A stretch of 64,000 bases of DNA from Motacilla alba alba. Its lineage: Eukaryota; Chordata; Aves; Passeriformes; Motacillidae. Shown here one piece after another: positions 34,491 through 47,395 of the stretch (positions are counted from its first letter, which is position 1; every line of letters begins with the position of its first letter). Below the pieces are notes generated by a model that was not told the DNA's origin, did not search any database, and saw only the letters and a list, made by a program, of their open reading frames with translations. The DNA lies in NCBI RefSeq assembly GCF_015832195.1, contig NC_052021.1, positions 27,616,786 through 27,680,785 of the forward strand, written 5' to 3'. Both the position numbers and the translations under genes were made by a program.

Positions 34491-37400
34491 TTTGTCCATA
34501 AGGACAAAGAAATTATTTTTCACATTATCAGAATTACAGAAGCTTTCTGGGCAAACATAGTGATAACACAGTAGATTAAGAAAGACAAACTTTTTCTTTA
34601 TTTTTCTTATTTGTTTATTTTGGAAGGTGCTTAGTAATTACTCCCAGCAAGTTTAACTCCTTGTGAGCAGCTAACTAAGCCTCTGGTGGTTTTCATACTT
34701 GATGAAGTTCGCAGCAGGTTATTTTGTCTTGGTTTTTTTCTAATTTTTTTTTTCATAAGAATGAAGAAGGCCAACTGTGACATTAAAACAAAAAATACCC
34801 TACAAACAAAAAAAAAATCCTACCCAAAACTAAAAGGCTTGTGTTTAGAAGAGTGAGGACAGATTATTTTCATCCTTGAAAGAAAAACATTTAGAATAGT
34901 TCAATCTTTTCTGAGTCATCTGCAGCTGCCACTGAGGCTGAGAGGTACCTCTAGCTGCCATGAGGACTTTGACAGCTGGAATCATAAAGGAGTGGCTATT
35001 TTGGTCATGTATGAATGCTCAGTGAAGCTACAGGAGCACAATAATTCCATATAAACAATGACTGAGGTAATATTTAGAACAGGCTCACTTAGTGCAGGCT
35101 CTCAAATACATTATTTCAAACATAAATGTCAGGCTGATCCAAGTCCTGCTGAGGGCAGTGGAAATAGGCCCAGTTTCAAAGTTTTGGTTTTGATTACGAC
35201 TAGATCCAATATCTTTTGAATTTACCTGAAACACAGGGTGAAGTTTTTGAAAGCACTAATGTGAGTTAGGCTTCCAGCTGCAGAAGCAATGAAATGGTTT
35301 TGAACATTTCATCGGTGTTGTGGTGTGCTTTTTAGCCAGGAGTTGTTGTGTGTTTCCACCCATTGAAGCACACCATGGCTTGAACATCAGAAGATCTGGG
35401 AATGCCAGAAGGGATGTGCTTTGCAGGGCTGCCCTTTCTGGGAGTGTGCACAGAGGGAGGTTGATGGATTTGCTGGGAGACCCAACTCTTTAGGTCTTAA
35501 CCCCACAAAAGGTAACCTGGCCAACCTGCATCTTTGTTTTAGAGCATGGCACCTGTTGAATTCCAGACATCCACAAGGAGAGCCCACCAGTGATGTCTCA
35601 GGGATATCCAGATGTGTTTGAAAAAGCCCTGTATGCAATGAGGGATTTGATTGTTGGATGATTATAAGATGCCTGTTGCTTATCCTTTTAAAAAATTATT
35701 TTTTCCAGTATCACGCTTATCAAGGAAGCCACCATGCACCTCCCATTTTTTTTCACCTTCTGGGTGTGCCAGCATGCAGGGACACTGCTGATCTTGGGAA
35801 TGACACAAGCTGTGGTGCCTGGAAGCCCAGCTGCACTGCTCCAAGAACTCACGTGTTTGAAGAGTGTGAAATGGAGCTCAACTCGCCTGTCTTGACTCGT
35901 GATGTGTGTCAGGAAGAGTCATTTCACTGTGCAAGTGAGTCTTTTGCTCTGTCTTTCAGAATAATTTTTTTGACTTATTGGTGGTTTTAGGGAACTGATT
36001 TCAATAACTATGTAGGTCTGAACTCCTCTGAAAAGCACAAGAGCAGGTGCTTCCATAATTTGTCTCTTAAATGCAGAAGTCTGCTCAGAAAATATGCTTG
36101 TCTCAGAGTGTAAAATTTTTTTGGTGGTTACAACCTGGGTAATGCTGACCCCAACTGTTTTCCCCTTTAGCAGCTCAGCACTGCCTAGTGAAAAGAACAA
36201 GAAATCTCTTTAGCCCACGTGTTTTGAGAAGGGGAGGGGTGGTTTCTTTATAAAATTTTGGGAAACTAAAAATTCTGTAAAGAAAGAAGGGTGGATGTCA
36301 AATGAAGGAATGATCAAATAGTCACCTACAGACACCATTGTTGAAAAGCTGTGCAGTCCGAGGACATTAGTCAGGCATAGAAGGGGAAAAAGCAAAGCTG
36401 ATTGCCATGTTTACCCTGCCTTGGTGAACTTATCCACAGGGCAGCCTTCCCTGCTGAGTTTATTGCCCATAAATGTGCACATGTACTAAGGAGCCAGTAT
36501 CTCTATTCTTGCCTCATATCTCTTTCAGAGAACGAACTTGCTGTGTTTCTGAAGGTATTGCTTAATAGCCAAGGGGTAAATGGACCACTTGAGATAAGCC
36601 ATATTTGAAGGAGCCTGTAGGCATGTTGTTCATGAACTTTAATTTTTCCCTGAGTGAAAACTGGAAGACAATAAGTTGAATGTTGAAAGGTGGTGATGGA
36701 AAAGTAACACAAAAAGAAGGGGTAGGAGGAAATGCAGCACATAAGAAAGTAAGAAGAGATGAGTAGATAGGAAAATGGAAGAAATGGAAATGAAGATAGA
36801 CAAACATAGTGAGGCAGCTGGTACTAAGTGATTGGTCCTAAGATGAACTTCCAGAGGAGATTTTATTAGCTCATTTTATTATTCTCAGGCAGAGAGCAAC
36901 TGACTGTAGTATATTGGCTTGGACACTGTTTGCAGACACTGGTTTCAGCCAATACAAGTGTTAATGCTGGTTTGAATGAAGCATTTTAGAGTTTCATAGA
37001 GGAAAATGGAATATGACCCCCTTGGGCTCTAATCTGACGGTGAACAGTGGTGTTGTCCATTGTGCTGATTCCAGTTCTAGTGAAATTCAGAGGGTTCACT
37101 CTCCTACAGGGTGTCATCAAACTTCAGCAGGAGCTCCTTTTAGCACCAGGTCAAAGGCTGACAAAAAGAGAGGCTACCTATGCTTCCATGGTAGCCTTCT
37201 CTTTTGGAAATGCCAAAATAGTGTCTGAATCTTGTTTGGCTTAGATGTGGCACATTAGAGCCAGCATAGTTGCAAATGTTAGCCTACTTGGTTTGGGGAA
37301 TAATACTGATTATTATACACAGTTCCTGACAGGACCATGAGCACAGAGTATAGAAGGCCAGATCTGTAACAGGTATGAATTTTCTACACAAAAATCTCTT

Positions 37401-38279
37401 CTGTTCCATTGAACCAAATAGTTGTTTCACTTGTTAAGTGTCTGCCACTTCTGGCTGGATGTTGACAATCAGGACTCTTCCCAAATGCTCTCCTCATTGC
37501 TCTGCTGGCTTTGGCCAGTGTGAGATGGCTGGGACAGCCCCTCCTAAGTGAACACAGCAGGACTGCCAGTTTCTGACTTTTTCTTCTTTTCACAGGGGAA
37601 GCAACAGTGCAATAACTGTAAAACTTCCCTGATGTTGCTGACTTGAAACGAACCCAGGTAGCATGTTTATCACAGATCACAGCTCTCTTTCAGAAATCAA
37701 ATTACCTTTGATCTCCAAATCCTCCATTTATTATCATTCAAGACCAGAAAGCCTGATTCATAAAAATGAAGGTAGAACCATGTTCAAGAAACTGGCCCTG
37801 GCCTCTGTTGTTCCTCCTTTCCTGAGGTGTTGGAGCCCATATGAGGGGGCTCACATGCTTTAAGGCCTCCAAATGACAAGACAGTGCACTGGCAGTAAAA
37901 AGAGACATACTGTAGGGCTGTGGCAACTGGAGTACACAGCGTTATAACAAGTAGCTCTCCAGTTGCTGTCAGCCTTGACAAGCACCCTATTGAAATGCAG
38001 ATTCCTCCTTCTTGCACCCAACGAAGCAAATGGTTCAGCCAGAGTACGTTCCTCTGGCTCTAATGAGAAAGAGGGGAAAGGATGAGCTTTTGATAATACC
38101 TAATCATCTCGGCTTGTCTGTGCCTCAGGGTAGGGCTGTATCATGCAGGTGCTCTGTGCATTATCCTGTTATGAAATTTAATGTTTGGCCTATCCTACCC
38201 ACAGCCCAGCCAGGAAGATGCAGTGCTATCTGAGGATTTGTTCCCTGTTTTTTGACTTTGTGGCAGTAAGTGGGAATGA
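34491..38279. other. Non-coding stretch, nothing recognised apart from a 24-bp repeat copy
   Basis: CpG-poor DNA with short T-runs near 34.73-34.76 kb and an A/C-rich patch near 34.79-34.83 kb. Frames between 35.4 and 38.2 kb have no recognisable domain. Confidence 0.4.
35644..35667. repeat. Dispersed 24-bp repeat, copy 2
   Basis: It differs from 34362-34385 at one base. A 13-base part of the core (TTGTTGGATGATT) also occurs at 52589-52601. Confidence 0.85.
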
Positions 38280-38800
38280 CCTCAACCTTGACAGAAGATG
38301 AAATTTTATAAACATTTACCTACAGGTAGAAGTTAATAAATATTTCTTGCTTTCTAATATCCTTCCACTTAAACATTATTAGTAAAATCTCCCTTCTTCC
38401 TTTAATCACCGGAGCTAGACATTTCTGAGCTTTTGAAAAGAGACAAACACGCAACAAATCGCGCTTGACTAATTTTGTTAAATTCTACAGAAAAGCAAAT
38501 GTGAAGTCAAGTCTCTAGAGGTCGAGTCTTTGGCAAGAGGAATTTATAAGTGGAGTACTATTTGTTCTCTGATTATTTGCTCCGCTGACAGTAGATGAAG
38601 AAAAGACGAAGCAGAAGATTTGTGCTAATTTAGAAAAATGTTTGAAAATGTTTGCCTTGCAAATCCAAATATATTAGCTAAATGTTATTGAATAATAATG
38701 AGAATGGGCGTTTATTGACTGAAGGACTTTGGAACTATGCAAAATTAATTTGTATTTATTTAACACTGCCTTTCAATGGATCTTTGTTCATGTTTCTGCA
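38280..38800. promoter_or_regulatory. Strong candidate conserved non-coding element
   Basis: About 500 bp of AT-rich DNA with no frame and CpGs kept in AT context (AACACGCAACAAATCGCGCT, AGAGGTCGAGTC, TGCTCCGCTGAC, AAAAGACGAAGC, ATGGGCGTTTATTG). It contains many homeodomain, POU and SOX words: TTGACTAATTTTG, GTGCTAATTTAG, TATTGAATAATAATGAG, ATGCAAAATTAATTTG, CTTTGTTCATG. This is the clearest enhancer-like texture in the middle of the window. Confidence 0.5.
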
Positions 38801-41732
38801 GCTTGGATTTCCTTGCAAGAGCTGATCTCTTTTTATAGCACTTCTTTATTTTAGTAACCAGCCTAAGTGCCTTGGTTCCCTAACAAAGCTCGAACAAGAA
38901 ACGAAGTAAATATACAAAGCAAGGGCTTGCTTCTCAGAGGTGCTATTGTTTGTACAATGGTAAAGTGCCGGCATCTCTGCTGAGGCCTGGGCCACCTCTT
39001 GCTGGATGTGTAGTAACCCCAAATCTTCCCAGACAAATGGCTGAAAGAAAAGAGCTCTGTTATCTTTGACTTGCAGGCAGAGAGCTGAAGTGGGGAGCAA
39101 GCAGGAGACCCATCCCAGTCTCTGGTAGCAGTGATCTGGGCTTCCCCGAGCCACAACCCCTTACCCCAAGCACGATTCCCTCCTCTCATCCTCGACGAAA
39201 CTCTCCACCTGATGCCTTTTTCTTACACAAAGAGAAATGTTTCATCAGATTAAAATGAAGAAGGATGAGAGTCATAGGTAAGGAGATCTGAGAAGGACTT
39301 AGTAGTAAAGAGTAGCTATGAAAAGCAAAAAATCAAGACCTTGCCAATCCTTCATACAAAGATGACGTTGTCCAGCCCGTGCCCACAAACACCATGGGGG
39401 AGGTGAAATTAGTTGAATGCATCCTCTTCCTCAACCTTCCAGCACCCTGGGTGCCTTCCTGGTGTTTATGCATCCCATTCTGCTGTGCCCTGAAGCACAG
39501 CAGCGCTCAATCCTGTATGGTCAGCTCTCTGCTGAATGTCATTGCCCTGTGGGCCAGTGTGGAGCATGGGCAGCTGTTGGTTGACAGACAGGGGTTGCAA
39601 AGACCCCCATCTCTCCTGCTGCACCCCATATAAAGGGCAGCTGGGCTCATTTCATCCCTGTACATCCTTTGTGGTGCAGCCTCAGGAGCCTGTTTAATAC
39701 TTCTTCCTCACAGAGATGGGATTGAGCAACCCCTAAATCCTTTCTGATATCTTCCCCGACAGCTCCATCGAGGGCACACTACAGCTTTCTGCTGCTCCAG
39801 GGGGCTGGTGGTGCAGACTCAACAGATCTTTACATCTTTGGGGAACACAGAGGGTTGTTACTCATTCCTCTTTCATAACAGCCATATATATGACAAAGAT
39901 TTTGCCCTCTCTGCCTTTTTCTTTAGTTCTAGACTAACCAAACCCATGGGGCTTTTGTCTCTGGTGTGGGTGGGGGTTCTCAGAGCTCAAGTGGTTCCAC
40001 CTGCCACCTCTCCATCACTACAGAGCCCATGCCCCATGTGTGTCCTTTCTGCATCTCCCAAAGGAGTTAGGATTTCCCCCCCGCCCCCACCACTTCCCAT
40101 TTTTGAAATGCCACTAAGGATTTGTGGAGAGGCCAGTGAAAATGTTTTACAGTTTCTCTGGAAAACCAGAGAATAAACAGCATTTTTCAATAGGAACAAA
40201 AGCAGAATGTCGTGTTCCTTTTCTCTGTGGGTGTGGAAGTGTTAAAGGCTGCTAAGCTCTGCTGAGGACAAGGTAAAAGGAGTCCCCAGCACGTCTGTAA
40301 CAGTTGCACCGATGCCTGCAGGTACATGTGTTATCTGTAGCAACACAATACTTTTGCAGAGGGCTTTGGGAAGTGTGAGAATGAAACAGACTCTTTTTAA
40401 TCTCATTTATTTCCTCAGGCCATCTGGATTTAGTAAACACTCAAGACAACTGACAGGAAAAAGTTGAACCTTAGCACTAACAGGTTCATATGTGCATTAA
40501 AAGCCAGGACTTTCTGCACTCCAAGCATTGGCTGGATCATTGGCTTGCTATGAAGCCTTAATAGCTTTTCTGCAGTTTATATGTCTTAAAGTAGGCCCAG
40601 CTCTGACTTCTTGCCTCATGGGGTGTTGAGAATGTTTATTACTTATTGCTGAGAGTGGACAGAATTACTGAAAAAAAGCTCTTGTCTTATCCAAGGCTCG
40701 TTACAGCCTTGGGAATTTGGCTTGTGCGAAGTCATTCTCAGGAGTTACCTGTTGAAGTTGCTTTACACCTTGTGTGAGAATGGCAGAGCTGAGCCTTTCA
40801 AATGGTTTCCAAATGAATCTGCTCTCAATGTGGTCAGGAGAATCTTAAACTGGCTTCAGTGGAAGCATGGGATATGGTCCAAAGTAAAAGAATCGGCACT
40901 CTGGGAGTTTGAATGAAAACTAGTAACTAATAAATGAAAAGTACTTTTGTTTATCCATGCTGGCAGGCAGCCTGTCTGTAGTGGGAACACCAGTGCCCAA
41001 GTATGTTCTTTATCCGTTTGGATTTATACGATGCTAAAATGGGAGCCTGGCCAAAGCAGGAGGTGCCCCTGCCACAAAAAGCAAGCTTAGCTCTGAGAGC
41101 CATTTATGAAATCTGTGTGAAACAGAGCTCCCAGCTCCATGAAATCTCTCTCTTTGCCTGCTCCTGTTTGTGTCTGTCTAGCACAGACTTCCATTAAAGA
41201 GGCTGCTACGTTGCTGACCTCTGTGCAATGCTGAGTATGGTGGAGTATCCGGATGTAAATTGTGCAAAACATCAGCTAGAGACCTGTATGCTTTTTGGTC
41301 TCATAGTCCTTAAAGTTCCTTCACTGGGAGGATTCTCAGATGGTTTAGTCAGCTTGGCTCTTTCACTGCCTTGAAGTAGCATTAGGTGTCCAACCCACCA
41401 ACAGTTGTGTGACCCTGTACCTACCCCTCTACTTGCTGGTGTCAAAAAGGGGATGAGTAAACCACAAGTTCACTTATGGTTTCTGGGGTTTAAAAGTAAA
41501 CTTGTAAACCTTGATTTATTTTTATGTGAAGGCAGCAGAAGGAAGGTTAAAGTGGTATTTTTCCAGTATTGTCATCTATCTGATGCTTACCCTTATCTAT
41601 AGTCCTGCTGTGAGTCTCGTGTAGCTTTATTGAAATTTATGTTATGGTAAGTGTTATGGGAAGGGGGATATTCCTCTTTATTGTTCCTGATCCAGAAAAC
41701 AGAGGATGCAAATATTCTACTTAGACTTCAAG
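38801..41732. other. Non-coding stretch, nothing recognised apart from a quadruplex motif
   Basis: Ordinary composition. Paired frames on opposite strands near 38.85-39.19 and 39.8-40.2 kb have no recognisable domain. Confidence 0.4.
40076..40098 (-). other. G-quadruplex-capable C-run cluster
   Basis: Runs of seven and five C separated by one G, then a seven-base spacer and a further CCC, satisfy the G3+N1-7 pattern on the minus strand. It is weaker than the 13.9-kb motif. Confidence 0.5.
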
Positions 41733-41770
41733 GTGTATTTTAACATTAGGAGTGTATTTTAACATTAGGA
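41733..41770. repeat. 19-bp perfect tandem duplication
   Basis: GTGTATTTTAACATTAGGA occurs at 41733-41751 and again at 41752-41770 without mismatch, indicating a recent duplication. Confidence 0.95.
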
Positions 41771-44700
41771 GACAGTTATTTAATGCCTTTTATTGGGGTT
41801 TATACTCAAGATACTGGGTTAAATGATAAAATTTGGTATAATTATTGTATGAATGAAAAGCTGCTGGAGGGAGTTTTGAGGAATCATTCAGCTGAGCAAC
41901 ACCTTAAATATCTTCCTGATTTTTGTGCCTGAACACACTAATTACAAAACCCCCCACAGCTGAAACTTTTATTCAAGTCAGGCATATATTAATAGCTGCT
42001 ACAGCATGATACAATGCAATGATAAAACAATCTTTGGCTGCAGTATCATGGAGGGGCTTTTTAAATTGCAGACAAAAAAACTCCCACCTATTGCAAGGCA
42101 TCTTGGTCAGCTGCTTCATGTCTTCCACTGGAGGGGGAGTGGGTGGTTTCATGCAGGCTGGTGAATCTGAACCCTGGTTTGACACCACCTCAGTCTGAGG
42201 TTGAGCCATTTGAATTTCACGGGTATGCAAAGTGATTGGGATGGAAGGTGTGGGGGGAAGAGGCTTTCAGCTAGTTACAGCCTTACACCGTTCTTGGTAT
42301 GATGCCTCCTGATGGGAAGCAGTCTAATAAAGCTTCCATTTTCAAGTTGAGATAAAAGCATTACCTATCCAATAGATCTGTGTGTAGAGACTAATGCCTC
42401 TCCGCTTTGTTTTCACGTATTATATGTACAACTGGCATTAATTGTTACATTTTCCTTATGTTTTTCCAGTATGTTTTTAATCTCTGCAGGCTGTATTGAT
42501 TTTTTTCCTGTGTTGCTTCTACACTTGCCACCAGGACCTCCTTGTAGATAAGGTGTTTCAATTCAGCGTGTGATATTTCTTGGGAAAACACTCTAAAACA
42601 CTTTTTTTCTTTTTAAATGTGTTTTTTTTTTCTTCTCTCCCCCCTTTTGCGATGTATTAAAAGGAAGATGTTGGAAAAGAATTCAGAGCACAAAGCAGGG
42701 ACTTGGAATGCCCTTTCTCTTTCAGCAAACCCTTTTATTCTACTGTGAGGAATGAAACGCTCCTGTTACAGCAAACACAGACTTGTGTTTTACAGCAAAA
42801 GCTGTTTAAAAGGTTATACACAGACTGTACACAGAGTTGAGCTTGGTAACAAGAGTGTTTCTGTGTTGCTAATATTGAGAAGAGAGCACTTATTCTGAAG
42901 TCACAGTTGTTACTGAAGGAACCTTCCTTTTAGTGCTTCTGTCATCTCTTTAATTCAGAGCTGAGGGGATTCTGGTTGGAGAGCTAGGAGTTAAGGCAAC
43001 ATATTAGGATGTCACAGAATTAGACTTGGGGGCTACAAAAAGGGTGTCCTTGTTCCTCTTTCCTGATGGATGATGATGGGGGATAAAGTTTGATGTGGGG
43101 TGGGTAAATCTGGTGGTCCCAGATAGAGAAATCACAGTATTTTGTAGGTTGTTAAGGTTTGTGATGCATTCCTTAAAAGAAATTTAATTAAAATTCATCA
43201 TTACCTCAGCGTTTACAAACAGCAGACATGAAACAGTTTGAAAATACTGTGGAGGTGGACTCAGCTGCCATCTCCAGGCAAACAGAGCTGCCAGAGATGG
43301 CTTGTGGTATATTGTGATCGCCAGTGTTGTGCAGATGTGATTTACGTCCCTGTCACGCACCTGCCACCATCCCAGCATCCCAGGCAATCCGAGTGGTTCT
43401 GCCAGAAGGCAGCTTTTCTCTCAAGCATGCTGTCCTCACCTGTCCAACCATAAACTGAGTTGTTGAAACTTGGTATGAGCACAATTCACCTCGGCACAGC
43501 ACATCTAAAAAAGTGTGTCATAAAGTGCAGCCACAGCCACCCTGTGAAGGTCCCACAGAGGGGCAGTGGTGCTCCTGTTCCCTCACCCTGCTTTCTCAGC
43601 CAGCTGCTGTGGCAGCCCTGGTCCAGGGGAATGGGAGTCACATCATTCAGTGACAAGTCCTGGGGAATCCAAATCACTGCCGAGCCCTCTTCAGTTATAA
43701 ATGGAGTGGTTTCATTTGTCTTGGGAGGCAGAACCCTTTTCTGCCCCATGCACTCCCCTGGACACATGGTTGCTGCCCTCTCTCTTTCCTGGTATGGACT
43801 GTGTGAGCCTGCTGCCCTGTCTGCTGCCTGGACAGTATCCCGCTGGTTTCTGGATATGGTATAAACAGGCTAACCCACATTTAGCAGTCAGAAAACTGTG
43901 CTTAGAGCATCATGCTGTGCACTTCCCACAGCCTATATGATGTGCCAGCCAGCAGCCTTTTCTGCCTCAGCCATGCATCATTATCTGGGCCCTTCAGATC
44001 CACCGCTGCTCATTAGGTCTCTTTCTTTAGCACAACAGGGTCCACCAGTGCACCCCCAAAATGTCAGGGACCCTCCTGGCTGTTGCTGCCAGGGTGATGA
44101 TGCACACACAAAACCAGGGCTCACCAGAGGTGATTTTGGTAGACCACTGGAGCTGGCTCAGCTCCAGACTGATGCTGCTCTGGGGAGTGGAAGACGGAAA
44201 CACAAGCTACTCTTGTTACCAGGTGTAGTAAAGACTCAAACCTGTTTCTCTCCTCTGTCTCCCTTTATTTATGCCCTGTGTTTGGGTGTGTTTGGCTGCT
44301 TATGGACCCCCCACAAAGTGTGCTGGGAGTGACTGCACTGGATCCACTACTTTTGCCAGTATTTTTGTGGTGATCTCACTGTTCTGGCTCAGTTCTCAGT
44401 GCAAGATAGAGCAGAAGAAACTCCCTTTCAAAGCTCAGGGTTCAAAATCAGACCAGTATCTCCCATAGCACTTTATTGCCTATCTCAGCTGTGCCTCCTG
44501 TACCAGCAGCCTGAGATGCTCCAGCACCCAGCCTCCCACAAGGAGGAGAGAGAGAGGAGATGAACTTCCCATCAAGCATCCAGACAAGGGAAAGAGCAGC
44601 AGCCTGAGCATCTCCCAGTGATGCTCATTCTTTCATGCACAGTGAAAGAAATTGCCACGAGTAGGTCAGAGAGCTACACTCTGTTGTCATGGGCTGTACC

Positions 44701-45108
44701 TCAGGCAAAAGACAGCTGAAGGAAAAATCAGAAACCTTCCAACCCAGTCAACTTGGATCCTAAGAAGAGTGAACAATGTTAGAGCAGAACTACATTTCCA
44801 TCTGATGTCCCTAAATACAAGTGATCAATTTAGAAAATAATTTCATAATAAAAGATTCAGCCACCTTAATCAGAAATAAGCCCTGATTCAACACAGATGT
44901 AGAAAAAATGTTTTGAATTTTTAGGTCTACACCCCAACCCCAGAGAGCTAAACACTGAATCGTCACCGCTGTGAAATGCATGTTGTCTCCTGGAAAGTTC
45001 TCCAAAAGGTGAAAAGTGCTGTGGTTTGTTTTGCTTCCAGACTGATCTAACTAACTCTTCAAACTTTCAAAGAAACTGTGTAGGAGCCTGACATTTAAAA
45101 GAATGGGG
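41771..45108. other. Non-coding stretch, nothing recognised
   Basis: AT-rich to 43.2 kb, then mixed. Frames at 43.46-44.33 kb overlap each other on both strands and have no recognisable domain. GAGAGAGAG (44548-44558) and T-runs near 42.60-42.64 kb are minor simple repeats. Confidence 0.4.
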
Positions 45109-45130
45109 AAAAAAAAAAAAAAAAAAAAAA
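45109..45130. repeat. Poly(A) run
   Basis: Twenty-two consecutive A bases lie immediately upstream of a GC-rich segment that begins GAACGTGGGGGG. Confidence 0.95.
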
Positions 45131-45199
45131 GAACGTGGGGGGGAAGGTCGAATTTGAAAATATATTTTTCTGCCCCCTCCCCAAAGGAGAGTGTGTCTG

Positions 45200-45490
45200 G
45201 AGCCCTGCTGGGCTGGCGTTTGCTCCCAGCGGGCAGGAGGTTGCTCCGTGTGTGTCGCAGGGCTGCAGGAGAGAGGAGAGCGCAGGTGGGGATGCTGGTG
45301 TCGGGCTCGCCTCGCTGCGCTGGCCGCCCGGAGAGGATCGCTCCGGAGATCAGCTCTCCCTGCATCACGAGATGCTGCTCGGAACAAAAGGAGATACTTG
45401 CAAAGACTTTACGGGCTACGGGAGATTCGCAGCTGGAAAACACAGAGCCTGCTACAGACCGGTCATCTGCCCAGACAAATCTTGTACTCC
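45200..45490. promoter_or_regulatory. Weak CpG island / possible promoter or first exon
   Basis: About nineteen CpGs in 260 bp, peaking at 45301-45360 (eight in 60 bp), against an almost CpG-free background. Three plus-strand frames (101-154 codons) and two minus-strand frames overlap here, which GC-rich DNA produces by chance. I recognise none of the peptides. GCGCAGGTGGGG at 45280-45291 could act as a splice donor. It lies 2 kb from the main CpG island and may be an alternative start. Confidence 0.45.
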
Positions 45491-46359
45491 CCTTAGTCAG
45501 TACAAACAGGAATTCACTAAACTAAACTGGGGTGCATTTCCAGTGTGCTGTTCCTCCTCTGCAGAATTTCCATGCATGCATACACATACAGATATATAAT
45601 AGAATCATGTAGAATATATACAGCTATTATATATGCAAGTATTTTCCCCCATCTGTTTAAGTATTTCTTCTATATTTTGAGACACATCATGGATGCAAAT
45701 TAGTTGTTTGGAAGCACAGTAAAAAATTTGCCAGAGCCTATGTGTAAGTTATGAGAGGTGTCCCTAGGTACAAGCTTTCTGAAATTTAGCACAAGAGAGG
45801 AAAACCTGCTTTTTCCTTAGGAAATCATCACCAGGCAATACATATTCTTAGAGAAAGTTGGGGTTTCTTTCCCTTGCCATACTGGCATAGACAGACTCAC
45901 ATAAATGATCTGGATTTAGATAAAAACTCCTGAGGTTTAAATGTTGACATACAAATGGCAAAGTTCCCTGTAATCTTGTTGAGCAGGTGACCATGGGTTA
46001 CTCAGCACAGCTTCACTCCCAGGGCCCTTGCAGCTCCTAAGGGAAGGTGCAGGTCCACACTGAGTGCCAGAATGATGCTGTTACGACTGGTAAGAATTTA
46101 GCTCTCAGAAACTGCAATAAATGCCTCGTTCAGGAGGAATGAGGTGGATGTTACCGAGGCTCATGAGGTGTGGAAACAAACTATTAGGTTAAGTCCTCTC
46201 CCTTGTCAGCACTGGATGTGGACTGCTGTCCTCCAAAACTGGACTCACACTAATTTTTCTCACTTATGTCATGCTTCCTATTGAAGTAAAATCAAACTCC
46301 AGCGCTGTTCCTTTCTCTGAGCTTCCCTCTGCATCCTGTCTCTTTTGTTTCTAACGGAG
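45491..46359. other. Non-coding stretch, nothing recognised
   Basis: It starts with an AT-rich part containing ATATATA-type sequence (45585-45640) and becomes mixed. No frame or repeat is of note. Confidence 0.4.
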
Positions 46360-46919
46360 ATTGGGAATGCGGGCTGCTCAGGATCGCAGCTTTCAGCACC
46401 AAGACTTAAACTGAAAATAGTGCCTTTCTGGTGAGGTGAGAGACAAAAAAAATATCAAATAGAGGTTAAAAACGCATTTTTAGGGGCCTCAGTAAAAAAT
46501 GCAATCCTGAGAGAGTAATAACTGATACAACTATCTGCAGAATTTTTTTTTACTAAGTTAATATTTTGATTTATTGGAGAAATGCAAATCAAGATCTCTC
46601 TTCCTTAAATAATTTCATTTTTAACATTTTTCTTTCATATAAGAAACCTGTAAATCTCCTAGTTTTCTTTTTTCCTTTTTTTTCTCATGGTAAGATAAGC
46701 TAAGAATGTTCAACAAAAATTTAAAAAGAGACTTATTTACATGAAGTAAAATAAAATGTGTAAAAACAAGACAGTAACAGGCTCTCTTTTCATTCCTTTT
46801 TTGATTTTTGGTAGTCACCTGGAAATTTTAGGGGTATATTTTGCTAAAATTATTTCAGGACTTACATCCTGCATATTCCAGTTACATTTTTAAATATTTC
46901 ATATTATCATAGTGGCATA
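46360..46919. other. AT-rich non-coding stretch upstream of a regulatory-looking block
   Basis: T- and A-runs are frequent. GTAATAACTGATACAAC (46516-46532) and GAGAAATGCAAATCAAG (an octamer-like ATGCAAAT word at 46582-46589) suggest part may belong to the element downstream. Confidence 0.35.
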
Positions 46920-47395
46920 TTTTCTGTTACCAGGAATGACAGTCATTCACTTCTGCGTGTTTTTAATGCTGGGGTTTCTTACATCTGGTTTATAGCTAAC
47001 AAAAAGGTGTGAACTGATTTGCACCAAATTCCCTCATAACAGCAAGAGTTTATAATAAAAAGTGATTGTGAGAGTGAGGGAAGCATTAAATATAATGGCA
47101 GAACGATCCTTTTGATCACTCAGAATAGGATAAGCATGAAATGCAACTATAATATGAATGATAATCTGAAGGGGAAAGTAACAGCTGAAAGACTGAAAGA
47201 ATTTCAATTAAAATATACTAAGCTTAACTGATTGTGCAGATAAAGCCCACCGATACAGCAATGACGGGCACTCCTTACGTGCCAATGTAGATTCCCCGAG
47301 CACACCGAACAGTTTAATTAAAAATGAATTTCGATACAATTATCATTTTAGCCTGACAAACAACCGCAACAGAAAGTCTCATTTCATCTTACGAG
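46920..47395. promoter_or_regulatory. Strong candidate conserved non-coding element beside the CpG island
   Basis: AT-rich but CpG-retaining sequence without frames: CTTCTGCGTGTTTTTAATGC, GAACGATCC, AATATGAATGATAATC, AAGAATTTCAATTAAAATA, GATAAAGCCCACCGATAC, ATGACGGGCACTCC, GTTTAATTAAAAATG and TTTCGATACAATTATC. The density rises toward the CpG island. I read it as the proximal regulatory region of whatever starts there, or as a conserved promoter flank. Confidence 0.5.

Noticed and set aside
45135..45599. 154-codon plus-strand frame over the weak CpG cluster
   Set aside because: Five frames overlap on both strands here. The peptide is not recognised and no codon-level evidence favours one.
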